Shown here piece by piece: positions 9,196-18,204 of a DNA stretch of 64,000 bases. The notes beneath the pieces are model-generated. The model was not told where the DNA came from. It did not search any database and was given only the letters and a program-made list of their open reading frames with translations. A program made the position numbers and the translations under genes. Source of the stretch: Mesorhizobium mediterraneum (GTDB taxonomy: Bacteria > Pseudomonadota > Alphaproteobacteria > Rhizobiales > Rhizobiaceae); NCBI RefSeq assembly GCF_002284565.1, contig NZ_NPKI01000002.1, positions 124,001 to 188,000 on the forward strand. The letters run 5' to 3'. Every line of letters begins with the position of its first letter. Within the stretch, counting starts at the first letter, position 1.

Positions 9196-10010
9196 TGCGC
9201 CCCCTCGACCGGGCTCGTTGCGGCCTGGTCGTCGAAGAATTTCTTCAGCCGCTTCTGCGTGCCTTGTCCCAGATAGGTTTCGACGACGGTCTGGTCCTCG
9301 GCCACCTTGTCCGGCCTGCCCTCGAAGATCACCTTGCCGTGGTGCATGATGATGACGCGGCTGGACAGCGCCAGGAGAAAGCGCATGACATGCTCGATCA
9401 GCACGATAGTCAGTCCCTGATCGCGCAATTTCAGCACCATCGCCATGATCTGGTCGATCTCGGCGACGTTGAGCCCGCCGACCGGCTCGTCGAGGAACAG
9501 CATCTTCGGCTTGGTGGCGATGGCACCGGCGATCATCAGGAGCTTGCGGTCGAGCACCGGCAGCCGCGCCACGGTCTCTTCAGCCTTGCCCGCAAGTCCG
9601 ACGAAATCCAGCGCCTCTATTGTTGCCTGCCGGACATCCTCGCCGAGGCGGAAGCCAGCCAGCCTGCGCCGCTGGCGGCCGAAATAGGCGGCGATCTCGA
9701 TGTTTTCGCGAACCGTCAAGCTATCGAAGGCGGCATTGAGCTGGAAGGTCCGGGCCATGCCGAGCTGGCAGATGCGGTCGGCTCCCAAAGTTGAAATGTC
9801 GGTGTCGCCGAAATGCACGCGGCCGGCGCTGGCCGGCGTGATCCCGGTCACGACATCAAAAAAAGTCGTCTTGCCGGCGCCGTTCGGCCCGCCAATGCCG
9901 ACGATCTCGCCCGGATTGACTACCATCGACACGCCGTCGACGGCGGCCAGCGAGCCGAACCGTTTGACGACGCCGTCACAAACCAGCATCGGGCCTGCGG
10001 CCTCAGTCAT
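9192..10010 (-). CDS. livG: HAAT-type ABC transporter ATP-binding protein (LivG-like) with degenerate signature
   Basis: Second ATPase subunit, 272 residues. Walker A is GPNGAGKTT (residues 41-49), the Q-loop lies in ARTFQLNAAFDSLTV, Walker B is MLFLDEPVGGLNVAEID and the H-loop is in LIEHVMRFL. The signature position, expected as LSxGQ or LPYGQQ, reads LPVLDRKLLMIAGAI. The helix is recognisable but the Ser/Gly-Gly core is lost, so one of the two composite ATP sites is probably non-hydrolytic. This is read directly from the sequence; the consequence is inference. It follows the binding-protein gene after 90 bp containing a strong hairpin. Confidence 0.9.
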   Translation of the reverse strand: MTEAAGPMLVCDGVVKRFGSLAAVDGVSMVVNPGEIVGIGGPNGAGKTTFFDVVTGITPASAGRVHFGDTDISTLGADRICQLGMARTFQLNAAFDSLTVRENIEIAAYFGRQRRRLAGFRLGEDVRQATIEALDFVGLAGKAEETVARLPVLDRKLLMIAGAIATKPKMLFLDEPVGGLNVAEIDQIMAMVLKLRDQGLTIVLIEHVMRFLLALSSRVIIMHHGKVIFEGRPDKVAEDQTVVETYLGQGTQKRLKKFFDDQAATSPVEGAQ

Positions 10011-10046
10011 CTCGTTTGCCTGGCATCTCTTCTTTCACCTCATGGA

Positions 10047-10075
10047 GACCGGTCGGACGCACGAGCCGGCCGGTC
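10047..10075. terminator. intercistronic hairpin between binding-protein gene and livG
   Basis: GACCGGTCGG and CCGGCCGGTC form a 10-bp stem with one G-U wobble and a 9-base loop, just after the binding-protein stop. There is no T-run, so this is more likely a transcript-stabilising or partial attenuator hairpin that lets the binding protein be made in excess. Confidence 0.5.
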
Positions 10076-10100
10076 TTGTCCGCTGCGTCCCTTCATCCGT

Positions 10101-11396
10101 TCATTTGATCCATGGCGGCAGGATAAAGCCGTCCGTCGCATAGAGCACCGGCGCGATCAGTTTCGGATCGGTCTTGTAATCCTGATGTTGCAGGAACTGG
10201 TGCGGCATGCCGAGCGACGGATCCGCCACCTGCGTCGGGTAGCAGAACGCCGACTGACCCGCCGGATCGGCCCGGTAGGTGCCGTTGACCCCGCGATAGA
10301 CCAGGCGTTTCATGGCATTGGCTACCTTGGTGGTCTGCTCCTTGTTGAACGGCTCGCCCGGACCGCCGGCGATTGCCGCCGCAAGCGCCCACATCCATAG
10401 GCCGTCATAGGTCTGCGATCCGGTGATGTAAGCGGAGTTCGGACCGAATTTCGCCCGGTAACTCTCGCGGAACGATTTGGAGAAATCGTCCGGCAGGCAG
10501 CCGATCACTGTCGAATAGACAACGCCGTTGACCGCCTCGCCCCCGATCTCGCGGAACGCGGGCAACGACGGCCCGTACTGCATATAGATCAGGCTGTTGA
10601 TCGGCTCGGCGAGGAACTGGACCATGAACTGCGCCAGGTCCTGCGGCAAGAAATGCGTGACCAGGATCGCCGCCGGCGGATCCTGCCGGAGCTTCGCCAG
10701 TGTCGGACCCCACTGGTTGGTCGGGAACGGAACCGTCTCGAACAGGCTAACCTCGAATCCATATTCGGCGGCCTTGTCGCGGATCGCATTGGCGATGACG
10801 ATCGAATATTCATTGGCCGACGGGATGATGGCGATCTTCTTGTTCGGCGCCTTCCATTTGCCGTCCGCGGCTAGCGTCTTGAGAAAATTCAGGCAGCCGG
10901 GACCATACCAGAATTCCGGCGGATCGCCCTGGAAGGAACTGTAGTAGCGGGCCGGGTCGGTCTTGAACTTCTCATTGTGCGAAATCAGCGTGTTGTAGTG
11001 CATCATGATGACGTCATTGTCGGCGGCGACGTCCATCTCGATCATGTTGGTGCCGAGATTGTAGCCGTTGATGATGACCGGGGCGGTGAAACGATCGATC
11101 AGGCGCTGCATCGACTGGCTGACCAGATCGGCGCCCATTTCCTTGGTGTCTTCGATGTGGATCTCGACAGGCCGGCCGAGAATGCCGCCCGCCGCATTGA
11201 TCTCCTCGGCGGCGAGGTCGAGGCCGTTCTTGAACTCGATGCCGTCGGCGGCGGCGATACCGGACATCGGCAGGGCCGAGCCGACCGGAATGGGGGTGGC
11301 GTCTTGGGCGATCGCGGCATTGTTCATGTCGGCAAGAAGAGCAGCGCCAGCTCCCGCGCCGACTACCCCTTGCAGCATTGCACGTCTGTTGATCAT
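10101..11396 (-). CDS. ABC transporter substrate-binding protein (periplasmic-binding type 1, LivK/AmiC-like)
   Basis: Periplasmic solute receptor for the LivGFHM importer, 431 residues. The export signal MINRRAMLQGVVGAGAGAALL, ending near AIAQD, has a twin-arginine-like RRxML pattern. The mature part starts IPVGSALPMSGIAAADG and contains DLAAEEINAAGGILGRPVEI, both typical of Peripla_BP_6 proteins. It lies between the amidase gene (54 bp upstream) and livG (90 bp downstream). The family includes receptors for branched-chain amino acids, short amides and urea; an amide ligand fits the neighbouring amidase, but that is context only. Confidence 0.9.
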   Translation of the reverse strand: MINRRAMLQGVVGAGAGAALLADMNNAAIAQDATPIPVGSALPMSGIAAADGIEFKNGLDLAAEEINAAGGILGRPVEIHIEDTKEMGADLVSQSMQRLIDRFTAPVIINGYNLGTNMIEMDVAADNDVIMMHYNTLISHNEKFKTDPARYYSSFQGDPPEFWYGPGCLNFLKTLAADGKWKAPNKKIAIIPSANEYSIVIANAIRDKAAEYGFEVSLFETVPFPTNQWGPTLAKLRQDPPAAILVTHFLPQDLAQFMVQFLAEPINSLIYMQYGPSLPAFREIGGEAVNGVVYSTVIGCLPDDFSKSFRESYRAKFGPNSAYITGSQTYDGLWMWALAAAIAGGPGEPFNKEQTTKVANAMKRLVYRGVNGTYRADPAGQSAFCYPTQVADPSLGMPHQFLQHQDYKTDPKLIAPVLYATDGFILPPWIK

Positions 11397-11450
11397 GGCA
11401 AAATTCCCCTTTTTTGTCGTCGGTTACGGTCTGTTCTTTATGCGAATAGG

Positions 11451-12884
11451 TCAGGCGAAATCCTTCAGGCGAAACGCTTGCGTCAGCGGCCGAAAGGCGG
11501 CTTCCAGGTCGGCCGCCGCGGAAAGCACTTGGGCATCGTCGCCACGCGCACCGATGATCTGGAAGCCGACCGGCAGGCCCGCCGCCGTCATGCCGCAAGG
11601 GATGACGCAGGCCGGTTGCTGGCTGAGATTGATTGGATAGCTGAATGCCGCCCATTCGGTCCAGCGCGACAGGCCGCTGCCCGAAGGCACTTCAAGCCCG
11701 ACGTCGAAGGCCGGGATCGATGTTCCCGGCGAAACGATGAAGTCATAGGTGTCGAGCAGCCGATCCATGGCGGCGCCGAATTCGCCGCGCTGTAACTGTG
11801 CGGCGACCAGTGCCTTGGCGTCGAACGCCGCCCCGGCCCGGGCGATCTCCAGGAAGCCCGGATCGATCCCTGCCCGTTCGTTCTCAGGGATCAGCGCCAG
11901 ACGCGCAGCGGCACCGGTGAACCAATGGGACTGGAACAGATCGAGCAGATCGCCGCCGGGGAGATCAATGGGTTCGACCGTCGCGCCAAACGCGCTGAAA
12001 TACGTCAGCGCGTGGGACACGGCGGCGGCAATCTCTTCATCCAGCACGCCGGATGGCGGCTTCGACCAGTAGCCGACCCGGGCTCCTTGCAGCGTCGCAT
12101 CGATCCGGCCAAGCGGCGCCAGCGTTCCCGCGCCTTGCTGCCAGTCGCTGAGATCGCGACCGGACATCGCCTGCGTCATGACGGAAAGGTCCTGCGCGGT
12201 CCGCGCCATCGGCCCGATATGGGCGACGGTTCCGAATGCGCTCGACGGATAGGCCGGCACGCGGCCGAAGGTCGGCTTCAGTCCGGCGATGCCGGTGAAG
12301 GAGGCCGGGATACGGATCGATCCGCCGCCATCGGTGCCGAGGTGGAAGACGCCGGCTCCGGTGGCAGCCGCCACCGCCGCGCCGCCGGAAGAGCCGCCGG
12401 GCGTCTTTTCGGCATTCCAGGGATTGCGCGTGATGCCGCAAAGCCCGCTGTCGGTGATCGCCTTCCAGCCGAATTCGGGCGTCGTCGTCTGTCCAATGAA
12501 GACAGCGCCCGCTCGGCGCAGCAGGGCAACGGCGGGCGCATCCCTGTCGCAGGGCGCAGCCGGCGTGGTCCTGCTGCCATAGCGAACGCTCCAGCCCTCG
12601 ACCCAGACGATGTCCTTGAGCGTCGTGGGTATGCCGTCGGCGGCGGACAGCGGCTCGCCTGCCCGCCAGCGTTTTTCGGAGGCGCCGGCGGCCTCGATCG
12701 CAGCCTTGCGGTCGATCATGGTGAAGGCGTTGAAAAGCGGATTGATCGCTTCGGCGCGAGCAAGCGCCGCCATCGTCACCTCGACGGGCGATAGCGATCC
12801 AGCGCGATAGGCAACGTTAAGCTCCGCGGCGCTCAGGCGGCACAGATCATCGGCGTCGGCAATGGGAGATATCCCATTCGGCAT
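11451..12884 (-). CDS. amidase (amidase signature family)
   Basis: A 477-residue amidase that hydrolyses an amide to acid and ammonia or amine. The Ser-cisSer-Lys triad is visible: Lys near residue 90 in GIPTTLKDI, cis-Ser near 166 in TPGGSSGGAAVAAA, and nucleophile Ser near 189 in GTDGGGSIRIP. No signal peptide, so it is cytoplasmic. It is the first gene of the operon, ahead of the import system, and diverges from a LysR gene 136 bp away that probably controls it. It would act on a substrate brought in by the adjacent importer. Confidence 0.92.
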   Translation of the reverse strand: MPNGISPIADADDLCRLSAAELNVAYRAGSLSPVEVTMAALARAEAINPLFNAFTMIDRKAAIEAAGASEKRWRAGEPLSAADGIPTTLKDIVWVEGWSVRYGSRTTPAAPCDRDAPAVALLRRAGAVFIGQTTTPEFGWKAITDSGLCGITRNPWNAEKTPGGSSGGAAVAAATGAGVFHLGTDGGGSIRIPASFTGIAGLKPTFGRVPAYPSSAFGTVAHIGPMARTAQDLSVMTQAMSGRDLSDWQQGAGTLAPLGRIDATLQGARVGYWSKPPSGVLDEEIAAAVSHALTYFSAFGATVEPIDLPGGDLLDLFQSHWFTGAAARLALIPENERAGIDPGFLEIARAGAAFDAKALVAAQLQRGEFGAAMDRLLDTYDFIVSPGTSIPAFDVGLEVPSGSGLSRWTEWAAFSYPINLSQQPACVIPCGMTAAGLPVGFQIIGARGDDAQVLSAAADLEAAFRPLTQAFRLKDFA

Positions 12885-12976
12885 GCAGTTCGAACCCCTC
12901 GTTCCATGGCCACTCTTTCGGCAGCCTTGTCAGCAGAGGCAGTCTGGCGGGTTTCTGCACTTCCACAAAATGTATT

Positions 12977-13007
12977 ATTGCGAGTAACATGCGCTATTAA
13001 ATGCAAC
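12977..13007. promoter_or_regulatory. possible LysR-regulator binding region between amidase operon and lysR
   Basis: An AT-rich stretch in the divergent intergenic region contains TATTGC and GCAACA as inverted ends 19-21 bases apart, immediately before the lysR start. The position is typical of a LysR autoregulatory site, but the half-sites are short and the call is tentative. Confidence 0.3.
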
Positions 13008-13020
13008 AATTGGATTTTCT

Positions 13021-13986
13021 ATGAACCTGACCGTCCGGCAGTTGCGCTATGTCTGCGAAGTCGCTCGCCTCGGCAGCGTGCTGGCGGCCTCCAAATCGCT
13101 CTACATCTCGCAATCATCCATCCTGGCGGCGATCACGCTAGCCGAGGCCGAGATGGAGGCGCGTATTTTCGACAGGCGGCCGGCGCGCGGCGTCTCCATC
13201 ACGCCGGCCGGCCAACGCTTCGTCGCAGCAGCCCGCGTCATGCTGGCGGCGGAAACCGAGTTCAACCGGTCGATCGGCGATCTCAGCGGCCGCGTGCCGA
13301 AAGTCCTGCGCATCGGCTGTTTCGAGCCGTTCGGAGCGCTATTCATGCCGGAAATGCTGCGCAGCTATATCGACAGCGTCGGCGATGTCGAGATCGACCT
13401 GGTCGAGGCCGACCAGGTCCAGCTTCAGGAACGGCTTGTCGCCGGCCAGATCGACCTGGCCATTCTCTACGACATCGGGCCGATCGGCATCGACAGCGTC
13501 ACCCGGATCTGCAAGGTGCCGGCGCACGCCGTGCTCAATGCCGATGATCCCCTCGCCGCGCGCCACGGCATCTGGTTGGCGGAACTGGCGGAGCGGCCGC
13601 TGGTCCTGCTCGATCTGCCGCACACCGCAACCTATCTCCTGACCTTGTTTGACGTGCTGGCCAAACGACCGGAGGTGCGCTTTCGCACGCGCTCCTACGA
13701 GACGGTCCGCTCGGCGGTCGCCTCGGGCTTCGGCATGGCCATCCTCAACATGCGGCCGATCGGCCGGGCCACCGCCGATGGCGACGAGATCGTTCGAAAA
13801 CCGATCTTCGACGAATTGCCGCCACCGACACTGATCGTCGCCGACATGTACGGTTCGGCAAAGCCGCTCTTCGTGCGGGTCTTCATCGAGATATTCCACC
13901 GCTTCTTCGACACGGTCGGCCCGTCCGGCTTTTCGGTGACGACGCCGGAGCGCGAGCCTTTGCTGCTGGTTGCCAGGAAAGGCTGA
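13021..13986 (+). CDS. LysR-family transcriptional regulator
   Basis: A 321-residue LysR regulator. Residues 1-60 form the winged HTH (MNLTVRQLRYVCEVARLGSV, then AASKSLYISQSSILAAITLAE); in place of the common SQPALS it has SQSSILAAI. The rest is the type 2 periplasmic-binding-like effector domain (LRIGCFEPFGALFMPEML). It is divergent from the amidase-Liv-GMC-HDAC operon, the usual arrangement for a LysR protein sensing the substrate of the adjacent operon. The C-terminal 30 residues are polar. Start ATG 13021 has no strong ribosome site but is the natural family start. Confidence 0.92.
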   Translation: MNLTVRQLRYVCEVARLGSVLAASKSLYISQSSILAAITLAEAEMEARIFDRRPARGVSITPAGQRFVAAARVMLAAETEFNRSIGDLSGRVPKVLRIGCFEPFGALFMPEMLRSYIDSVGDVEIDLVEADQVQLQERLVAGQIDLAILYDIGPIGIDSVTRICKVPAHAVLNADDPLAARHGIWLAELAERPLVLLDLPHTATYLLTLFDVLAKRPEVRFRTRSYETVRSAVASGFGMAILNMRPIGRATADGDEIVRKPIFDELPPPTLIVADMYGSAKPLFVRVFIEIFHRFFDTVGPSGFSVTTPEREPLLLVARKG

Positions 13987-13992
13987 CGGTGA

Positions 13993-15120
<1,128 letters not shown>

Positions 15121-15124
15121 GGGT

Positions 15125-16564
15125 CTACGGCAGCTTCGCCAGTCCGGCAGCGTGGCGGATGGCAAGCAACGCGTCCCGGTTGGTCACGGGATAGCCTGCG
15201 ATGAAGCGTTCGACCGAAAAGCCTGGAAATTCGGCTCTCAAGCGGGCCGCGGCGCGCACTGCCTCGCCGGCCTCGCCCATGGCCGCATGCGAAAGCGCCA
15301 GGAACATCAGCACGTCCGGCGACTCCGGCGAACTCCTGCGGAGCGCCGCAATGGCTTGCTCGTGTCTGCCGGCGACGAACAGGATGCGGCCTTGCATGCC
15401 GAAATACCAGGGCGGGGCCAATGGATTGAGGCGCATGGCACGCTCGATGATCGGGATCGCCTCGGCCGGATCACCGACGACAAGCGCCTTGCTGCCGGCC
15501 AGCAGCAGCAGTATGCCGGCGTGGTTGGAGCCATATTCGAGAGCGCGCCGGTGCGCGCGCTCCGCCCCTTCGAGATCGCCAAGGCATGCCCTGACATTGC
15601 CAAGGCATGCGTGAGCGCAGCTGTCCGTCGGGTCGAGGCGCAAGGCGTTTTCGGCCGCCGTCCGCCAGTTCTCGATCGACGTCAGCACATCGTCGCCAAA
15701 GCCGTTGCAGGCCTCGACCGAATAGGCATAGGCGAGTTCGGCCCAGCAGTTGGCGAAGGTAGGGTCAAGCTCCAGCGCGCGTGAAAACAGGCGGATCGCC
15801 TCGGCATTGCCGGCGCGGCTGAACGTGGTGTGCTGTTCGAGGGCAAGCAGATAACAGTCATAGGCCCGCAAGCTGGCCGGCGGCTTGCGGCGAACCGCAT
15901 TGCGGCCGACGGTGGCAAGCGTTCCGTAACTGCCGGCGAACACATTGATGATGCTTTCGGTCAGGCTGTCCTGCAGCGCGAAAATGTCCTCGACAGGGCG
16001 GTCGTAGCGCTCCCTCCACAGGCTGACACCGCTACGGGCATCGGCAAGCTCTATCGTCAAGCGAATCCTCTGGTCGTCGGCGCGCAACTGGCCCGATACG
16101 ATATAGGTGACGCCGAGCGCCTTGCCGTCCGCCGCGAAATCGGCCGGCTTGCTGCCCAGCGATTTCATCGTGTGGAAGGCGATGACAGGCAAGCCCGCGT
16201 AACGTGCCAGGTCGATGGTGATGTCCGACGACAGGCCGTCGGCAAAGCGGCGCCAACGCTCTTCGGAATTGAGGCATTCGATCGGGAATATGGCGAGCAC
16301 TGGCGGAGCGTCCGACGGGAGTGATAGCCCGTCCGGCCGAGCGCTGGAAGCGCCACCAAAATACGCCGCGAGCCCGATCTTGGTGCGCACCCCAAGTTTT
16401 TCGTAGATGGCCGCAAGGTGGGTGCGAACAGTGGTCGGGGCAATAAAAAGAGCTTTGCCGATTTCGCGATAGGTCATGCCGGCTGCGAATTTTTCCGCGA
16501 CCGCGCGCTCGCGGCCCGACAAGGCATCGAGCGTCTGCGCTTTCGAAGCGTCATTGACCGTCAT
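15125..16564 (-). CDS. regulator with N-terminal LuxR-type HTH, TolB-like and TPR domains (copy 1)
   Basis: A 479-residue cytoplasmic protein. Residues about 10-70 are a LuxR/GerE HTH (LSGRERAVAEKFAAGMTYRE, then VRTHLAAIYEKLGV). Next comes a TolB-like segment as found in adenylate-cyclase/TPR proteins (VLAIFPIECLNSEERWRRFA, FADGLSSDITIDLARY), then TPR repeats to the end (AEAIRLFSRALELDPTFANC). The HTH is N-terminal, whereas in ordinary LuxR regulators it is C-terminal. A highly similar gene lies at 18205-19626. Start 16564 is chosen because the conserved upstream element ends 23 bp before it. Probably a transcription factor with a protein-protein sensing module; its target is unknown. Confidence 0.85.
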   Translation of the reverse strand: MTVNDASKAQTLDALSGRERAVAEKFAAGMTYREIGKALFIAPTTVRTHLAAIYEKLGVRTKIGLAAYFGGASSARPDGLSLPSDAPPVLAIFPIECLNSEERWRRFADGLSSDITIDLARYAGLPVIAFHTMKSLGSKPADFAADGKALGVTYIVSGQLRADDQRIRLTIELADARSGVSLWRERYDRPVEDIFALQDSLTESIINVFAGSYGTLATVGRNAVRRKPPASLRAYDCYLLALEQHTTFSRAGNAEAIRLFSRALELDPTFANCWAELAYAYSVEACNGFGDDVLTSIENWRTAAENALRLDPTDSCAHACLGNVRACLGDLEGAERAHRRALEYGSNHAGILLLLAGSKALVVGDPAEAIPIIERAMRLNPLAPPWYFGMQGRILFVAGRHEQAIAALRRSSPESPDVLMFLALSHAAMGEAGEAVRAAARLRAEFPGFSVERFIAGYPVTNRDALLAIRHAAGLAKLP

Positions 16565-16587
16565 GATGGAAACCGCCCCAGGACAGA

Positions 16588-16628
16588 ATACTACAAATGC
16601 AGGAGGTCGAATACTGCATCTGCCCGAT
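16588..16628 (-). promoter_or_regulatory. conserved 41-bp upstream element, copy 1
   Basis: On the plus strand it reads ATACTACAAATG, 13 variable bases, then ACTGCATCTGCCCGAT. The same blocks with the same 13-base spacing occur at 19681-19721 upstream of the paralogous gene. Read towards the gene, CAGATGCAG and CTGCATTTG form a near-perfect dyad followed by TAGTAT, a possible -10. The spacer is diverged while the ends are kept, which suggests a regulator site or promoter. Confidence 0.6.
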
Positions 16629-16693
16629 CCCGCCGCAGGCGCACAAATTGCACGATCCCTTGCAGCAACAAGCTGCAATCAGGGGAGGTTTCC

Positions 16694-17002
16694 ATGCGTC
16701 CTGTTTCCATAGTGCTGGCATGCACGATCTTGAGTCTTTCCGCCGCCCAGTCGCCGTCGTTCGCAAGAGGATGCAGGCAGGTGCTGGAATCGGATGTGAA
16801 AATCACGAGCATGCGCCTCTATGCCGACATCCTGGCCAATGCCGCCCGCAACGGCTGGGACTACACGCCTGAATCGATCGTCAGCGGCTCAAAGCGGCAT
16901 TTCGAGGAGATGAAGCTCCAGTTGAACGACGCCGGCTATGAGATCGTCCCCGTCGGCGCCCGCCCGTATTGCAAACGGTTGGATAAGCTCGCCGCCCGCT
17001 AG
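16694..17002 (+). CDS. small exported protein of unknown function
   Basis: A 102-residue protein with a clear Sec signal peptide (MRPVSIVLACTILSLSAAQS, cleavage near SFARG). The mature part is polar, with two cysteines (one right after the signal, one in ARPYCKRLDK) that could form a disulphide. AGGGGAGG lies just before ATG 16694. It is divergent from LuxR-TPR copy 1 with the conserved 41-bp element between them, so the element could serve both. No family recognised. Confidence 0.65.
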   Translation: MRPVSIVLACTILSLSAAQSPSFARGCRQVLESDVKITSMRLYADILANAARNGWDYTPESIVSGSKRHFEEMKLQLNDAGYEIVPVGARPYCKRLDKLAAR

Positions 17003-17227
17003 CAACCAGCGATCCGCCCTTTGCGGCGCAAGCTTTCGGCAATGTTGAGCAGAAGACCGTGCCGGATATATTTCGATCCGCTCAGCGCCGTGGGCTGTCA
17101 ACGAGCGTCCATAAACCTTCCCGATGCTGCCGCCAGACAGCCGGGCGACACCTCAGGCAAACGCGCCGGGCGGGCAGCAAACCATCCCACTACCCACTGG
17201 GACGTCGTAACTCATGAGGGGGATTTG

Positions 17228-18112
17228 ATGGGGCTCGAAGACGACCATGCGCCACTCCGCCTGGATCACGCGCTGTACCATTTGGACGGCACGCCAGCCG
17301 GCCGGCGCAACGCCTCGGCGCTGGCCGATGTCCAGTCCTTCGAACCGTCGATGCTCGACGAAAAACCGTTACCGAGGCTGCGGCCGAAAAGCGCTATCCC
17401 CGATTGGTATCGGGTGGTGCGGGCGCTGTCGCGGTTTACCGCTGCAATCCGCTCGCGCATGGTCGGTCCCGGCGGATATTACAATCTCGGCAATGCGCTC
17501 GGGCTGGTGACGGGTGTCACGGTCCAGATCGTCGCCGTGCCGCGAGGTCCCGGCCTGAGTGGTTCTGCCGCGCTCCTCGATTATTTCGCCGGCAGCATCG
17601 CCGCCATGGCACTGACACTGGCCACGCTGGTCTTCTTCTACAGCGGCGAAATCTACTGCCGCGCCTGGGCTAGAAAGCCGAGCCCCGACGCGTCCCTGAA
17701 CCGCCTTGGCGACATACTGTCGGGGGTCGGGGCGATTGGGCTTGGCATCGCCCTGTTCCTGTTCGGTGAGCCTGTGCTTGCGGCGACCTCGGGCCTGCTG
17801 CATGCACTCGGCAAGTTTGGCAGCGCTTTCGCGGCCGGCAGGCCGTTGCCCGGCTGGCAAGCCACCTGGCCCGACCCGTTCCGCAGCGCCGTGCTGGCCA
17901 GCCGCCTTCCGGCGATGGTAGCGGCGGCGGCGGCGATCGGCGGTGCCTTGCCGCCGGTGTGGTCGGGCGCTTCGTCGACGCTCGTTGCTGCGCCGCTGAC
18001 ATTGCTCGTCTGCTACCTGCTATGGGCAAAGGCCGACCTGCTGCTGCTCCAGGACGGGCGAGCCGAGCGCGCGCTGGCTTCGCACGCCGGAAACCGCCGA
18101 GATGCAGTGTGA
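17228..18112 (+). CDS. multi-pass membrane protein, function unknown
   Basis: A 294-residue protein. After about 85 polar N-terminal residues come four or five hydrophobic segments, among them AMALTLATLVFFYSGEIYC, ILSGVGAIGLGIALFLFG and TLVAAPLTLLVCYLLWAKAD. Start ATG 17228 follows GAGGGGGAT. The gene lies between the two LuxR-TPR paralogues, on the opposite strand, and converges on copy 2. No domain is recognised. Position suggests a link with the regulators or the small exported protein, but nothing in the sequence proves it. Confidence 0.6.
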   Translation: MGLEDDHAPLRLDHALYHLDGTPAGRRNASALADVQSFEPSMLDEKPLPRLRPKSAIPDWYRVVRALSRFTAAIRSRMVGPGGYYNLGNALGLVTGVTVQIVAVPRGPGLSGSAALLDYFAGSIAAMALTLATLVFFYSGEIYCRAWARKPSPDASLNRLGDILSGVGAIGLGIALFLFGEPVLAATSGLLHALGKFGSAFAAGRPLPGWQATWPDPFRSAVLASRLPAMVAAAAAIGGALPPVWSGASSTLVAAPLTLLVCYLLWAKADLLLLQDGRAERALASHAGNRRDAV

Positions 18113-18204
18113 CGCCCGCATCGAAAATCCAAATCGGCAAGCCGGCGGTGGCAGACTGAGAGATTATCGGGGCAATGCGTAGTCGCGGACTCCTCGGCAA
18201 GGCC

